DNA of 64,000 nt from Gentiana macrophylla (Eukaryota > Streptophyta > Magnoliopsida > Gentianales > Gentianaceae), in assembly GCA_026214975.1 (NCBI GenBank), contig CM047805.1, positions 186,621,333 to 186,685,332 of the forward strand, written 5' to 3'. Below, piece after piece: positions 23,680-36,357 of the stretch (positions are counted from its first letter, which is position 1; every line of letters starts with the position of its first letter). A program made the position numbers and the translations under genes. Below the pieces are notes generated by a model. That model was given only the letters and a program-made list of their open reading frames with translations, ran no database searches and was not told where the DNA came from.

Positions 23680-24555
23680 TAGAATTTAGAAAGACATGCA
23701 TCTAGAATTTAGCATTAAAAAGAAGATTGAACAAAATTGGATTGTGGAAATAAAACCACCAACAAAATCATTCTAAAATTGAAAATTTACATCCATTCCA
23801 TAAAAAAGTGTCATTTTTTTTAAGTACAGTCACAGATTAATAAAACAATTAATATGTTGTATTTTAAGTAGTGATTAACATATATGTCCCTCATTATATA
23901 ATAAATGTTATTTTGGAACATACGAAATGAATATATAAACGTTAAATCTAAGATATGGATATGTTTGGAAAAATATATTAAATGATGTATTGGTTTTAAA
24001 TAAATATTTTTATGACAACTCATCATTAAAGAAAATAGATATTTTTATGGAGCTGATGTAGTACTCCACCTGCAATATATTTCCAATAGAGAATAAAAAG
24101 TTGGAAATTTTGGAAGAATGAAGGGTGAGAAAAAGAAACAAATAATGATCTTCATGAAAAGTTGGGAAGAATGAAGGGCTTTGGGGGTTTAAATAGTTGC
24201 ACCTGAATGATCTGGATCGTTGGTTATACAATACATGATCGACGGTCAATATGGATTATTTTATGTGAGCGAGGATTGTGTTTCTTTTGTGAAAGAAAAT
24301 GTATGGTGTTGTTAATGAACATAGATGCTCGGTCACGAAAAAATTCACGTTCAACTCGTTAATTTGTTTAGCTTAACAAACTTAGTAATTTTGAGCAAGA
24401 TTATAAGTTCATTTTCTAAACGAAAAACTCGAGAATACTCATGAACATTTGATTTTTTTCACGAACTTTCTTATATAAACAAACCAATGTACAACCTAAC
24501 GCTAATACAACTAAGCCATATATATTCATCTAATAAATACCTAGAGTAATTTTAT
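23680..24555. other. AT-rich stretch without a gene
   Basis: No recognised coding sequence. Short, sequence-related remnants of AT-rich repeats (for example the AAAAAAGTGTCATTTTTTT region near 23800 resembles a decayed Stowaway end). Confidence 0.4.
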
Positions 24556-24737
24556 CAATGACGGAGCCATGGATTTATCGTTGGATGGGCTAGTGTGACA
24601 ATTCATGTACGGTCGGGTGAGCTATATTAAAATAATTGATTGTACCGAATTGAATTATATAGGTTTTTTTTTGTGTACCCAAAATAATAACCAGGTGTGC
24701 TTAGCCATCCTAAACCCTTAACATGGTTCCGTCTTTG
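24556..24737. mobile_element. MITE, hAT-like, copy B
   Basis: A 182-bp element, inverted ends CAATGACGGAGCC and its near-complement GGTTCCGTCTTTG. Its 8-bp target duplication has one mismatch: AATTTTAT (24548-24555) and AATTTGAT (24738-24745). Same family and length as the copy at 14876-15058. Confidence 0.75.
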
Positions 24738-24870
24738 AATTTGATAAAATGTTTATAAAGTTCTCCCGATTCTATTCCTGCATATAAAGATATCAGGCTT
24801 ATAGCAACATTTTCAAAACATTTAGCCTAAACGACTAAAAAAATCATGACTTTGTCCTTTTTAACTCTTA

Positions 24871-24899
24871 AACACACACACACACACACACACACACAC
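24871..24899. repeat. (AC)n microsatellite
   Basis: About 14 AC units without interruption. Confidence 0.95.
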
Positions 24900-25407
24900 T
24901 TTCTTAGTCTCTTCTATTCCTGCATATAAATTATACTAGTGTAATGAAAGCCGTGCAAGGCACGGCTACCTATTGCAGTATTATACCCGACGGATTAGAA
25001 GACATGTCACATGTGGACTTTGTATGTGTTTAATCTACGTGTGGCATAACAATGTACAAGAATAATAAGCTTTGACAGCAACAATAATATTGTATGTCCC
25101 AGAGCAGAAACGTAAACAAAGGTACCAAAGATTATCATAACCGCTATCGATATTACAAACACCTTGGAGTGCATTACAAAAAACTGTACAATATATACAC
25201 GAAAACATGTTCTTTCCTGAAGCACAAGATGCCTGATCACAACTATTGTGTTACATTTGATAGGTCTTGGGCGAAAAGCAAAAGTCCGTAACAAAACTAA
25301 CCCGAGTAAGGGTTGTAGTTTTCCATATTATAAAGCCATGGTTCTAATATGTAAAAGAACCCTTTTCAAATTAGAGCGCAAGAGTTCATAGCACAATTAT
25401 TACTACC

Positions 25408-25551
25408 AGGAGCGGATGTACATTGAGTGTAGGGGGCAAGCGCCTCCGGATCCGAAAAAACACTATTATGTATGTTGTGTCTTTTTTTGCCCCTAAAAAT
25501 TTACACTCGCCCATAGTATCTTCCCTTACCCGGATCTTGCGTCCGCCTGAC
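25408..25551. mobile_element. Small MITE with 9-bp target duplication
   Basis: A 144-bp insert flanked by a perfect direct repeat ATTACTACC (25399-25407 and 25552-25560). Its ends are weakly inverted (AGGAGCGGATGTA; GTCAGGCGGACGC read from the right). Probably Mutator-like; no coding capacity. Confidence 0.72.
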
Positions 25552-25778
25552 ATTACTACCAAGGTTTCATATGGCTGGATCTCAAAAGATTTCACAGGGC
25601 ATATGTTTGTTTCTCCTTCCTTTTAACCTTCTTCATTGGGCTTTGAAGAATTTCAGATTTGTGAAATGAGTGTTTTCAAAGATCGGTTGGTGTTGTTAAA
25701 CTTGGTGGTAAGATCTGCAACAAGTTTATCAAAGACACACTTCGTGAAAAAAAGGCTTCTCTTGGGACTTTTGAGCGT

Positions 25779-25912
25779 TGTTCTAAAATCGACTTGGCGA
25801 TCGCTTAGGCGCCGCTTAGGCCTCAGGCGACCCGGCATCTCGACTATGCCTAGGCGATCTCATCTCTCAGGCGACAGGTGGTGCTAGGCAATTTTATGGG
25901 CGCTTTCAGGCG

Positions 25913-25968
<56 letters not shown>

Positions 25969-26224
25969 GAAAAAAATCATTTCTTTCAAAAAGAAACAAA
26001 ACACCCGCCCCCTTTTTTCTCTCCCCCTCACCCGACAACCCCTCCTCCCCAGCCTTTGGCTAGTCTTTTCTTTTGAGCTTTGACACATTTTTACTGATTT
26101 TCATGTTTTATGATCATATGATGTAATATTTATATTGACAAGATTATTATTACAAAAAAATAAATATAAAAAAAAAACCGAAATCGCCTGATCGCACCGA
26201 CTTCGCCTAGCGAATTTTAGAACA
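25779..26224. mobile_element. TIR element with GGCG-rich ends and a (TA)n core
   Basis: Inverted ends TGTTCTAAAAT (left 25779-25789, complement at right 26214-26224), followed by GGCGA/CGCCT-rich subterminal sequence of the kind seen in plant TIR elements with clustered TAGGCG motifs. It encloses about 25 TA units (25914-25963). No target duplication could be confirmed. Confidence 0.6.
25914..25963. repeat. (TA)n microsatellite
   Basis: About 25 uninterrupted TA units inside the TIR element. Confidence 0.95.
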
Positions 26225-29200
26225 CTGCTTTAGAGGCTGTAGAAGACGTTTCTATGATAACAGATGCATTTGCGATTTCTTCAATAGCTAGCTTTGTTTT
26301 GGGTGAAAAGATGCTCTTTTTTCAAGCTCTAAGAGGCGGGAGGTGATGGGTCCACACCATCAGAGAAGAGGAATTGCCTTCAATACTCGTTGTTGTTGCA
26401 ATTTCTTCGTCAGTATACAATTTTACGATAGGGTAACTTTTTCCAGCATTCCCTCGGAATGTTTTTTCAAGATTCTTCACGACGGGCTTTTTGTTGATTC
26501 TTATTTCAATTACATCCGTCAATGGAGTGTTGTGCGTAGGGAAGATAAGAGCACATGTATACATGGTGTAAGTTCCATGTAAAAAAAAAAACATGAGATT
26601 GAACAAACACGGTGAACGGATTGTCTCCTAAACATTTAACAACAAAACAACAAACACAATGTTAGTAAGGAACATGGTATTTTAAAAAAAGGGGTTTACC
26701 TTGAATATTCAGTGAATACTGTTTTCTCCATTTATAACTTGCTTTCCATTTGATAACTTTCGTCGGGTAGGTTTCATTTATAACTTGCTTTCCAACCCAC
26801 GGCCATGGATTTAAGGGTCTTTATAATTGTGTCCCTAGCTAGTTGTTCAAGGAAACCCACATTGAAGGTCAACGTCAAACCATCAAAATTTCTAAGCTTT
26901 TGCAACTTTCAGTCATCACAAATAACGTGCAGACGTCACGAAAAAAAAGTAAAACTTTTTATCAGCCATATATATATATTTATATAAAAATCGTACTCCG
27001 ATATCCTCCTCCAAGGAACAAAAGCGTTTAGTGTGAGGATTTCCAGTCCGGTTTGATCAACTGCACATTCTGCGGTTCGCCGATTTTTCCAGCCCGGTTT
27101 GATCCAATTCAATCAGTTGGTCTGGTTTTCCACCCCTATAAAGTAGTATGATCAGCAATTTTTATCTATACATATGATGGAGCAATTTCATTTCAACTTT
27201 TGTAGGAGCATTTTCCCATCTTTTTTATCATCTTTCAATTCGTTGAGTTGAAGAAAACAGTCACACAACAACATTATATTGCCTGCAGCACAGCTAGCTA
27301 TTATGGAGATCGAGTAGATGAATTAAACAGGAAAAAAGATCAAGCACGGCTAAAAGGAACAGAATAAAAGACGTACGTATAAGAAAAATTCAGTTTATTT
27401 ACTAGGAAAAATTGGTGGTACACCAAACTTCTCAGCACAAGTAAAATTCAATTTATTTACATATATAGAAGCCGGCGCCCATACACTGTTATGTGCATCA
27501 ACTGCATCATCAAAATAAGAGATCAACAATATCTGTAGCACGATTTAGCATATCTTCTCGGTCTCGGTTAAGGCTGAAGGAAGAGAATTCCAAAAAACAA
27601 ATAAACAAACCAACCAAGATCCAAAGATACCGAAGATATCGTCAATTAATACTTGCTGGATCATGAAACAATTACCGATGAACAACCATAATCTGACCGC
27701 AGGTGAAAATCCTTTTTTGATGGATAATGTAACGTCAGACTCCGAAGCTGGCTATTGATTTTCTTACTACACTAGCTTGAATTTATTAACTGAAAATCGT
27801 CAACAATATAACAAAATCACATAACTCAAAAACATGAAGCATGCAGATCTTACATTCTCAATCTCTTTTAAGTCCACAATGTTGATTGTGCACGACATAA
27901 AAATACAAAAAGCCCTTCGTTATAGGTAAATGGTGAAATTTTCTTCATTTCACAAATGGTAGTTCAAGTTTGATGGGCTTTGATTGCTAATTTTATTTTT
28001 AAGGCTTAGAAATCAGGATTTTAGTACATAATAGATGTATCATTACCAGCAGTCCAAAGCTTTATCTGAGGTTTAATTCCAGCAATGCTTACCTCGAGTC
28101 CATAACCTATTGTATCAGCGGTCATTCGAATCGACTCGACCCTAGTAGGTAGAGATAGAAGAAGATAATTATGCCTATACATATTGATACTGATGGTACG
28201 CAAATCTGTTTCTGACAACCCCCTGATGTTTTTTTTTTCTTTTTCTGTTCAATTTTATCCTTCCAATTTTCACACATACTTATTCCGACTCAAATTTAGG
28301 CAGAATGTTGAATTTTTCTGCCCTAATTTAGATGAGAACGTATGAAATAAGTTTTCTGACCTATATAAAAATCAGCCAAACTCATATAAGAGGTTATGCC
28401 TCATCTCCAAAACCTAGGTTGTGAGGTGAGGAAAATACATTTCTTAATACGATGGATAATACAATAAAGAAGTCATTATTTGGAACTTTAACATGACCGG
28501 TATTGAATCTAGAATACGCTAAGTCAGATCAAATTAAATCAGAATAATCAATGACTTTCTGACTTATGTTGGGTCAAAATAATGTATAGTACGAAAAGAT
28601 CTTACTTAACAGAAGCTGGTAGATATAAAATTATACAATTACAAAGCTCAGGTGAAGAACGCATCACTCTTTAAAACAAAGCCATCCACGCAAAACCATC
28701 TCATAAACAAGTGGTCCACATGCTTACCGGACTAGAGAGTTCCAAGGTCTATCAAACATCAAAGCTAAATAAAAATAAAAATAAAAATAAAAAAACACAA
28801 TGGAAAACCACAAACATCTGTTAACCACAGAATCAGTCACACATGTCGTTTGAACCGTTGATTATTACAGGCCCTAATGTTGATGTGGAATCTCAATGAC
28901 TCGATCTAACGGTTCAAATGACAAGTGTTTTGCAGCTTTTGCCAGAGGCATACCCATAACATTCTTGAAAACACAATCTGGTCACAGTAGAAAAAAAATA
29001 AAGAGAGAAACAGAAAACCAACACATGGAGTTTTGACGCTCCTTATTAAGCGTGGCAACAAACCACAAGAAAGTCAACATAGAAGTACTCAATAGGTTCA
29101 AGATAAGCAGATTCAATGTCACTTGAACTCTTATTTATCCAGCTTTACCTTCTACAAGCAAAACTGATGCATTGTGACACACAAATGCCCATTAAAGTCT

Positions 29201-29675
29201 AAAGCATCACTCGATGACCCAAACATGTTTTATTACGTGAACTTTAACCAGCCATTGATCAATGTTTCAGTAACACCACCAGCAAACTTTAACCAGCCAT
29301 TGATCACTGAACAGTAACACCACCACCAAACCACCCATATAGCTCCAGTCACAGATTTTCCGGTTCTTCAATACATGACGCACGCTTCTAAAAAGGATAA
29401 ATGTCAATGTCCCAAGGGTGAAAAGGCCCTTGCTTCTAGAGTGCTGCGTTTATCACTATGTTCTTACTTAGTCTTAGCTGTCTCTTTCCTGGCTGTCATC
29501 TATATATACCTTTCTATTTCCAAGCTCCTCTATCATACCTTTCCGCTTTACACGTGTCAAAGTGGGAAATGACGTAAGATGCAATTGCAGGTGCTTCTCT
29601 GAAGTAAAGGTATGTACAAACTAAACATTCACAACAGCTTCACTCTCTACAAGGTCATGCTACTAAAGAAAAGGA
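26225..29675. other. Gene-poor stretch downstream of DCP1
   Basis: Short frames only, none resembling a known protein. It includes a small inverted repeat at 28838-28927 and a 40-bp tandem repeat (CCAGCCATTGATCA units near 29249-29310). The right end, next to 29676, should hold the DCP1 3' UTR. Confidence 0.4.
28838..28927. repeat. Imperfect inverted repeat (about 23-bp arms)
   Basis: Left arm CACATGTCGTTTGAACCGTT and right arm whose complement is CACTTGTCATTTGAACCGTT, with about 40 bases between them. Could be a tiny MITE or hairpin; no target duplication recognised. Confidence 0.6.
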
Positions 29676-32600
29676 TCAAGACTGGTGGGCTTTCATCAAA
29701 GCTTGGTAGACTATGTCGATAAATTGGTTGTCCTGCGAATATCAGAAACATTAATTCACAAGATATTGCCCAGATACCAGCAAAATATCAAACAATGGAT
29801 AATAAACATAAAATTTCAATCAAACATATCCGTTCCTAATGAACTGTCATTTTAGAGAATTAATTTTCTGCTCATCAGCTATACCCCTCGAAAACCAAGT
29901 CATTTATTGCATGAGAAACAATAATAGATCAGAAAGTACTAATAGCAACAAAGAACATTGCAGGCTTTTCAATCCGACACTAAAAAATGAACGGAACGTG
30001 CTACTTTATACATAATTGTCCTAGTTAATAGGACAAGTATTCACTCATTATTGCCATTTGAAGCCGGACACTTAAGCTTAAACAAAATGTTACACAGCTG
30101 GCAATTTAGAGGCCTCCAGTTTCTTTGCTCAAGGACAGGAAAAAAGACAGTTAACTTGAACATGCAATTGGTTTTTTTTTTTTTTAATCTCAGAGGAAAT
30201 ATTCAAACCTCAGAAATGTACATGCTGGCGTGTTAAAAGAAATTTTGTTACAAGTTGGAGCAATTTTGATGATGATAATAATATAACAACACAATCATAC
30301 AAGGGCTCATAGCTAAACACACAAACTTCCTTTAAGACCAGGAGAAAATTCTCATATCTATATTACTTAGTAGGATATATGCCAACTCAATCAGCAAATA
30401 TGCTCTTTTCTCCGATGTGAAGCTCATTATCTCTATGTACGATACCAACATAAGTATTATATCTCCATAAATGAAAAACAATAATAAAATACCAGTAGAA
30501 CTGAACATACCTGAACAAGTGTTTCAAGTGCATTGTGAACTCTTTCCCGGTTTAATTGTCCATAGTTGGAGGTGGGGGTGAGATTTGCATTAAAATGTTG
30601 TGGAAGTGTAGGTGACGGTGTAGGTGGCGGGAATGGTTGAAGCATCTGAGTGCCAAGTTGTTGATGTTGTGGAATCATCAGAGGATGACAAGCGTAATCA
30701 ACAGAGGATGAAGATGAAATTAGGGAAGCACGAGGAGTTTCAATCATTGGAGGTGTTGCACCAGCTCCATCGAAACAAGAAGGCTTGACAAGATTAGCAG
30801 GCTGACTGTTACCGAAAGGCTCAAATCTATCACTCAAGTTCATTGTAGGTGTGGGACGTGATGTGACAGGTGATGATGATATATTTGAAACACGGGAATG
30901 ATTTTCATCATGTACACGAGATAACGAATTACTGGGTGCTTTCTTGTCAAAGAGTTGCCTAGAGTATATGTCATCCTGAGTGCCGTATCCTCCCGTACGC
31001 ATTGCAGTCTGCAAAAAAACGTGTTAATTTTTTATTTATATTTTGAAGGGGTAGGGGTTGTATGGGATTATACTAAGTATTATTTAACATATATTATACT
31101 TTATAGGGTGGTTATAAGTAAAGTTACACTACTAAATTTGTACATAAACTAACACATTAATATATGTTAAATAATACTTAGTATAATCCAATAGGTTGAT
31201 TGTGCTCCATCCATCGTAAGACCTTTTTAATAATCCTAAACGCCTCTACATGCACATTGCACTCTGAATAAAGAATGTCCCTGAACAATGAAAATGAATG
31301 CTCTACTAGAAATAAGGGCATTTGTAAAAAGAAGTGTTTTGCGTCTACTACCTAGCACCAGCTGTGTAGAGAAAGTGACAAACTACTATAGAAAGTACTA
31401 TTCAACTCTTATTCACGGGGAGTCATACCAGTTAATTAAGCAGTATAAAACTTAGAAATATCATCATCTCATCCAAACAATATGTATAAGTAAACTGTCA
31501 AGGGATATAACTTATATCATGTGCACTGGTGCACAAGAGCATCCCCCATGTGTGACGTATGGGAAAACAGTCGAGCCACTTTGTGCTTAATGCACCAGGT
31601 CTAATCTCTACTTGGAGATGTTGCACTAGCAGCTTCAGTTAGCCACAGATTAGCCAACTTAATATCTCTAACTACTAAATTCATGACATAAATGAGACTG
31701 GCCTGCTCAACATGCGGACAAATATTTTTCTTAAATTATGTAGATATTTTATTATAATAATCTGCTCAACTCGTTCAATTTATTGTTTAAGTCACTACAG
31801 TCTACAATTTATCCAAAATTCTCCCTGACCCATTTTCCATAACCTATTGTCACACAGCGAGCAATGCGAAGGCTTCCTTTACTAGTCCTACTTCCAAGTA
31901 AACAAAAATGCTAACAATGCAGCCTATTAGGAGGAGAGAAAAAAATCTAACACTTCAATAAATAAGTACTCACACTTTGAAAGTCAGCCAATGAAGAATC
32001 CACGGGCTGATCCCTTGAACATGCTGCTACCCCTTCTGGTTCAAGAGGACCCTCAATTACTGCGCTGGTAGGCACTGCCTCAAGTTCACGATCTCACTGA
32101 GAACAGAGAAATAACAATGGAGAAGATAAATGGTCAGCAGATAGTTACTATCAGACTGCATGTGAATAGCATGTAAGTCAAATGTTGTCAGGATCAGGTT
32201 ACATTAGGGACACCCATTTTGTTTCATCAAACGGTGCATCCGCAAACTACAAAGCCATGCAAAATTAAGGCCACCTTATGCGTCCTCGAGATATAAAGTT
32301 TTACATGTGCAACGGCAACTCCATTCTCAGGCTAAACAAAAATCTAATCATATCACCAACCTAGACCCAGTTTTATGGCATGCAAGCTCATACCTCATTC
32401 CGGGACCGGTCTAACAATGAATTCATTAACTGCACAAGAGACTAGTATGAAAAGTCAGACTATCTTATATTTTTTTCTTTTTTTGTTTTAAAACAAGGAG
32501 CTCATATGATCAAGGTTAGAAATCAATATCTAAAAAGTTTTCAGTTGATAGCCTTGGCACAGCGGTAAAAACTGTCGTTACACAACCAGGGGTCAAACTC

Positions 32601-35600
32601 ACGATTCAAGCCGTAGAAACCTCTTACGGAAATATAAGTTAAGGGCTGCATTTAGTAGTCTTAAATGGCACAGCCTTTCCGGCCGCTGCATAGGGAGGAT
32701 GTGCCTCATTCACCACACCCTACTTAAAGATATTTAAAGATAATGTGAGAGTGAGATGCATCATTGACATCAGAATAAAATAGCCCAACAATGACATAGG
32801 AACTTGTTTTTTTTTTGTTGAAGAGTATAACATGGGAACTGAATAACAAATTAAAGCAGAATAACATGGCATCAATTGTTTTGCAGTTCCAGGTTGCGTA
32901 TAATAGAGAATGCTAATAATCAAATTCTCAAATACTCAAATACGAAAGGGTCCGTACGGACATCAATCATATTCAGTAAATAAATTATGGTTAAGATGTT
33001 TGGATTACATCAGGTATCGTGTCAAATAAAATGGGTGGTGTATTTGATGAAAAATGTAAGAGAGAGATTACTTTATCAAGATGGAAAAGGTGCTTTAATT
33101 ATATGAAAAAGTGGTGAGAATACAGTGAATTTATTTTTGTCCAAACACGCCGTTAATTAACAGATGCATGTTAGTTTTAAGACTATACAATAGGGTCACA
33201 TTGTTATCAATGAAAGAGTGAAGATTGTTGAACCATGAGGTATAAAAATATGGAATACAATTTATTGTGCAATGCTGTAGCAAATCACATATTTTGTTAA
33301 CAAATAACTTGGATCTTCACAAGTGGGCATAAATTAATTGCATCTCCTGATTTCCCATCTGAAGAGACAATGACTGAGAGAACCCAGCAGTAGTACCGTA
33401 TAGTAACGAGCCATTTTATTTTAGTCAGACTTCTGCAATAAGCACAAAGAATTCCCCATACATCCAACCAGGATTTATGCCATTCATTATAATTTACCAC
33501 AGCTATCATATAATTTACCAAAGGAAAGTTTGACATATAACATGGCTCTTCAAAGTTTCAGAATACTTAGTCACTACATACTTAAACACAAAAGAAATTT
33601 TCAAGATCACACAAACTACCCGTATATTACTATTTACTAGTAGATGGTAAAAATATGGCACAAAAGAAGAAAAGAAATGGAGGTGTTTTATAAATAATAA
33701 AAATAAAGTATGCCCCTTTTAAGTTCCTCGTGTAACATCCTTATCTGGTTAAGTGAAGAGATTCAATCAGGCTGAATCGAGTACCAAATGTTAGGTAAAC
33801 AGCCAAGAAGTACCAGACGGCAGGTCTGTCAGTAACTGAATGTGACCTTTAACAGGGGCTCCTCTGATGATTATAAATTTTCCTCATATGTAGTATGCAT
33901 TTACAGCAGATAATAATGTTTTAGCCATTAAATATAAGCATATACAAATACACACACACGCTGTGTCCCAAGATTTTCAAGATCACACAAACTACTCGCA
34001 TATTAATGCTTTCTAGTACAGGGTAAAAATGTGGCACAAAAGAACAAAAATAATGGCGGTGTTTTCAAGAAAAACAAGTAAGCGATTTTTGAAGTTCATC
34101 ATCTAACATCCTTATCTGGGTAAGTGACAATAATGAATCAGTTTGAAGCAAATACCAAATCTTAGGTAAACATCAAAGAAGTACCAAAAGGCAGGTCAGT
34201 CAGTGACTGAATGTGACATTTAACAGGGGCTCCACTTATGATTATTAATTTTCCCTATTAGCCCTTACATACAAAAACACACACGAGCCAAGAATTTTTA
34301 ACATCACAACTTTTCCTCAACACAATATCCTGAATGTATCCCTAATAAATGATTACTTAAAAAGAACATCATAGTGCTTTAACCTTTTTTTTTAAATTTT
34401 CGGTGGCAAAAGTCCTTGATAACTAAAATCATGTAATTGGCCGAAATTCCAGATTAAGGGGAAATGCCTACACTATGCTATACTTTGTTTCCATTCTGTG
34501 GCTAATGTTAACCAAGCAACTCAAAGGCATTAAAAATAGAAAGCAAGACATAAACAATAATCCTTATTTCCCATGTTTATATACAATCAGCCAAGAAGTC
34601 ATCTCACCTGTCTCTTGAGGTCACTTGTGAGTTTGGATAAACTTTTGACTGTGCTCCGAGTAACCTATACCAAAAAAGCACAAAAACTAATCAAAGTGGT
34701 GAAACAAATATTAGGAGCATAATAAACTAATGTTTTTGTAGATCTCTGTGTATGAATGCAAGGCATGTAAACCATGCATAAGATGGAGTTAAGATAATGA
34801 ACACAGTGCATGATCAAAAGATTTTCAATACAAGAGTATTTCATGAACTTCTTCCTGCAAAATTAAAGGGAAAAAGACATTCTCCTAAAAATGAAAAGGA
34901 GGAAACTGCAAGGTGCTTACCGACTAAAGAGATTGGCAACTTCCTCACAGTCATATGTAACATAGAACCAAATACCATTGATTTTTTGTGCTGCATTTCG
35001 ATAAAGCAAATAGGGAATTTGAACTTCATACTCAAAGTCTTGTACTAGATGCTCCACAAAGTTTTCTGAAATTAATGAAAAAACAGAATGTTGGTCGATC
35101 ACATGACAATAGTCAGCTGGTTCTATCATGCATACAAGGGGATGTCAATTTGCTCTTGACTAGCTCTGTTTAGCAGCAATAGTTGAATAGATTCTACAAA
35201 CTACAAATTCAGAACCATATGAAATGATCAACAAGAAGTTTTCAAAATAATAAAAATAAAACAGAAAGCTAGAAACTGGCCAGAGCAAGCTTGATAAAAG
35301 ACTGGAATGGAACAATACAAACAATCCCAGGTAAGATGCAAAAGGGGCACATCCATGACCAAATCAGACAACTCACTGACCTGCATTCAACCTATTCATA
35401 ACAATGAACTGGAACTGTGGTTGAGTGTTCCTGTTTAACAGTTATAAAAACATGATCAGGCGCACAGTGCAAATCGCATAAGCAAAAAATTTGATCTATA
35501 TTTTCAACTTTTATGACATTTTTGAGATATATAAAGTATTCCTAACCTCCTCACCACAAAAAGAGACCCCTCAACATCCTTGCGGCTCTGCATCAATAAA

Positions 35601-36357
35601 CAAAAAGACATGAAGATAGAACACAGCAAAGATAAAAATGGAGTGAGGTGGAATAATTTACAAATGTTACCAACTTTTAACTAATAAAATTTCCATATAT
35701 TATAGTGTCAGATTATCTGAAGCACTTTGAATTAGAAAATAGTGTACATATCAAAATCATACAAAAGCAAAAAAAGCACTCCATAATTTGCAGAGAACCG
35801 AATTCTTCGATGCAAAGTGGAAAACCAACCACTTGGCTCAACATAGACAAGTGTAACCCAAGCGATTGAAAACAACATTGAGAACAACCGCTCTTCTTTA
35901 TAGATCAGCCATATCCAACCTGAACACTTCTAAGTGGCAAATATACGAGTCTTTTCATTTAGACAGCAATATTAGATCTACACGCCTATTACCACAACAA
36001 ATGAGTTCAATCGCTCAAAAGGAAGTCAATAAGCACTATATTTTGCCCATCCTTTTTCACCTTCCTCAAATATAAAAGTAGTTCAAACGGAGTCAATCGG
36101 ATTAAGACATACAGCCAAAAACGGTTATGAGCGCCACAATAATCTGTAAACAAACGAGAAGAAAGGTTGAAATAACAGTACATACCCATTGATTAAGTTC
36201 AATATTGAACTCGTACAAAGTAACGTGAGAAATAGTGATCAAAATCTCTTGAATGAAAGGATCGCTCCTCTGCAAAACGGTGAGATTAAGGACATTGGTG
36301 CTTTGCTGGTCCAGATACGGCTTCAGCCTTCCGTTAACCTGTCTTCGCCGTCGTCAT
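29676..36357 (-). CDS. DCP1: mRNA-decapping activator DCP1, possibly a decayed copy
   Basis: DCP1 activates the DCP2 decapping enzyme in cytoplasmic P-bodies. Its EVH1-like domain is read across exons about 36186-36357 (VLNLTVLQRSDPFIQEILIT, LYEFNIELNQW), 35547-35587 (SRKDVEGSLFVV), 35381-35430 (NTQPQFQFIVMNRLN), 34921-35065 (DFEYEVQIPYLLYRNAAQ, GIWFYVTYDCEEVANLF) and 34610-34664. A 31974-32100 exon holds ELEAVPTSAVIEGPLEP; 30511-31008 holds the Pro/Ser-rich linker with QPFPPPTPSPTLP. The last exon, 29676-29732, ends FIDIVYQALMKAHQS, the C-terminal trimerisation region. Two anomalies: the only upstream ATG (36355-36357) is in another frame and stops at 36334-36336, while the conserved frame has TGA at 36354-36356; and the junction into the 32100 exon leaves a TGA in the expected frame. 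Family identity is firm; whether it makes full-length protein is doubtful. Confidence 0.85.
31065..31189. mobile_element. Hairpin MITE-like element with perfect 32-bp inverted ends, in a DCP1 intron
   Basis: 31065-31096 and 31158-31189 are perfect reverse complements over 32 bases (left arm begins GGATTATACTAAGTATTATT), separated by 61 bases. Perfect identity of the arms implies recent origin or strong correction. No target duplication was clear. Confidence 0.8.
32541..32706 (+). mobile_element. Au-type SINE in a DCP1 intron
   Basis: Plus-strand tRNA-derived SINE: box A-like GCCTTGGCACAGCGGTAAAA, then GGGGTCAAACTCACGATTCA with the box B-like GATTCAAGCC, then the body motifs AAACCTCTTACGGAAAT, AAGGGCTGCATTTAGTA and CACCCTACTTAAAG. 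The order and spacing match the widespread plant Au SINE as I know it; divergence is substantial, so it is an old copy. Confidence 0.78.
33598..34252. repeat. Tandem segmental duplication in a DCP1 intron
   Basis: About 285 bp at 33598-33882 recur at about 33972-34252, period about 374. Both copies start TTCAAGATCACACAAACTAC, share AACATCCTTATCTGG in the middle, and end with TTTAACAGGGGCTCC. Many substitutions and indels separate them, so the duplication is old. Confidence 0.88.

Noticed and set aside
27400..28220. Minus-strand frame at 28021-28218 and surrounding sequence as a gene
   Set aside because: No motif recognised, no open neighbours with compatible splice phases.
30955..31152. 65-codon plus-strand frame
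   Set aside because: Crosses the antisense of a DCP1 exon and the inverted-repeat element; no independent support.
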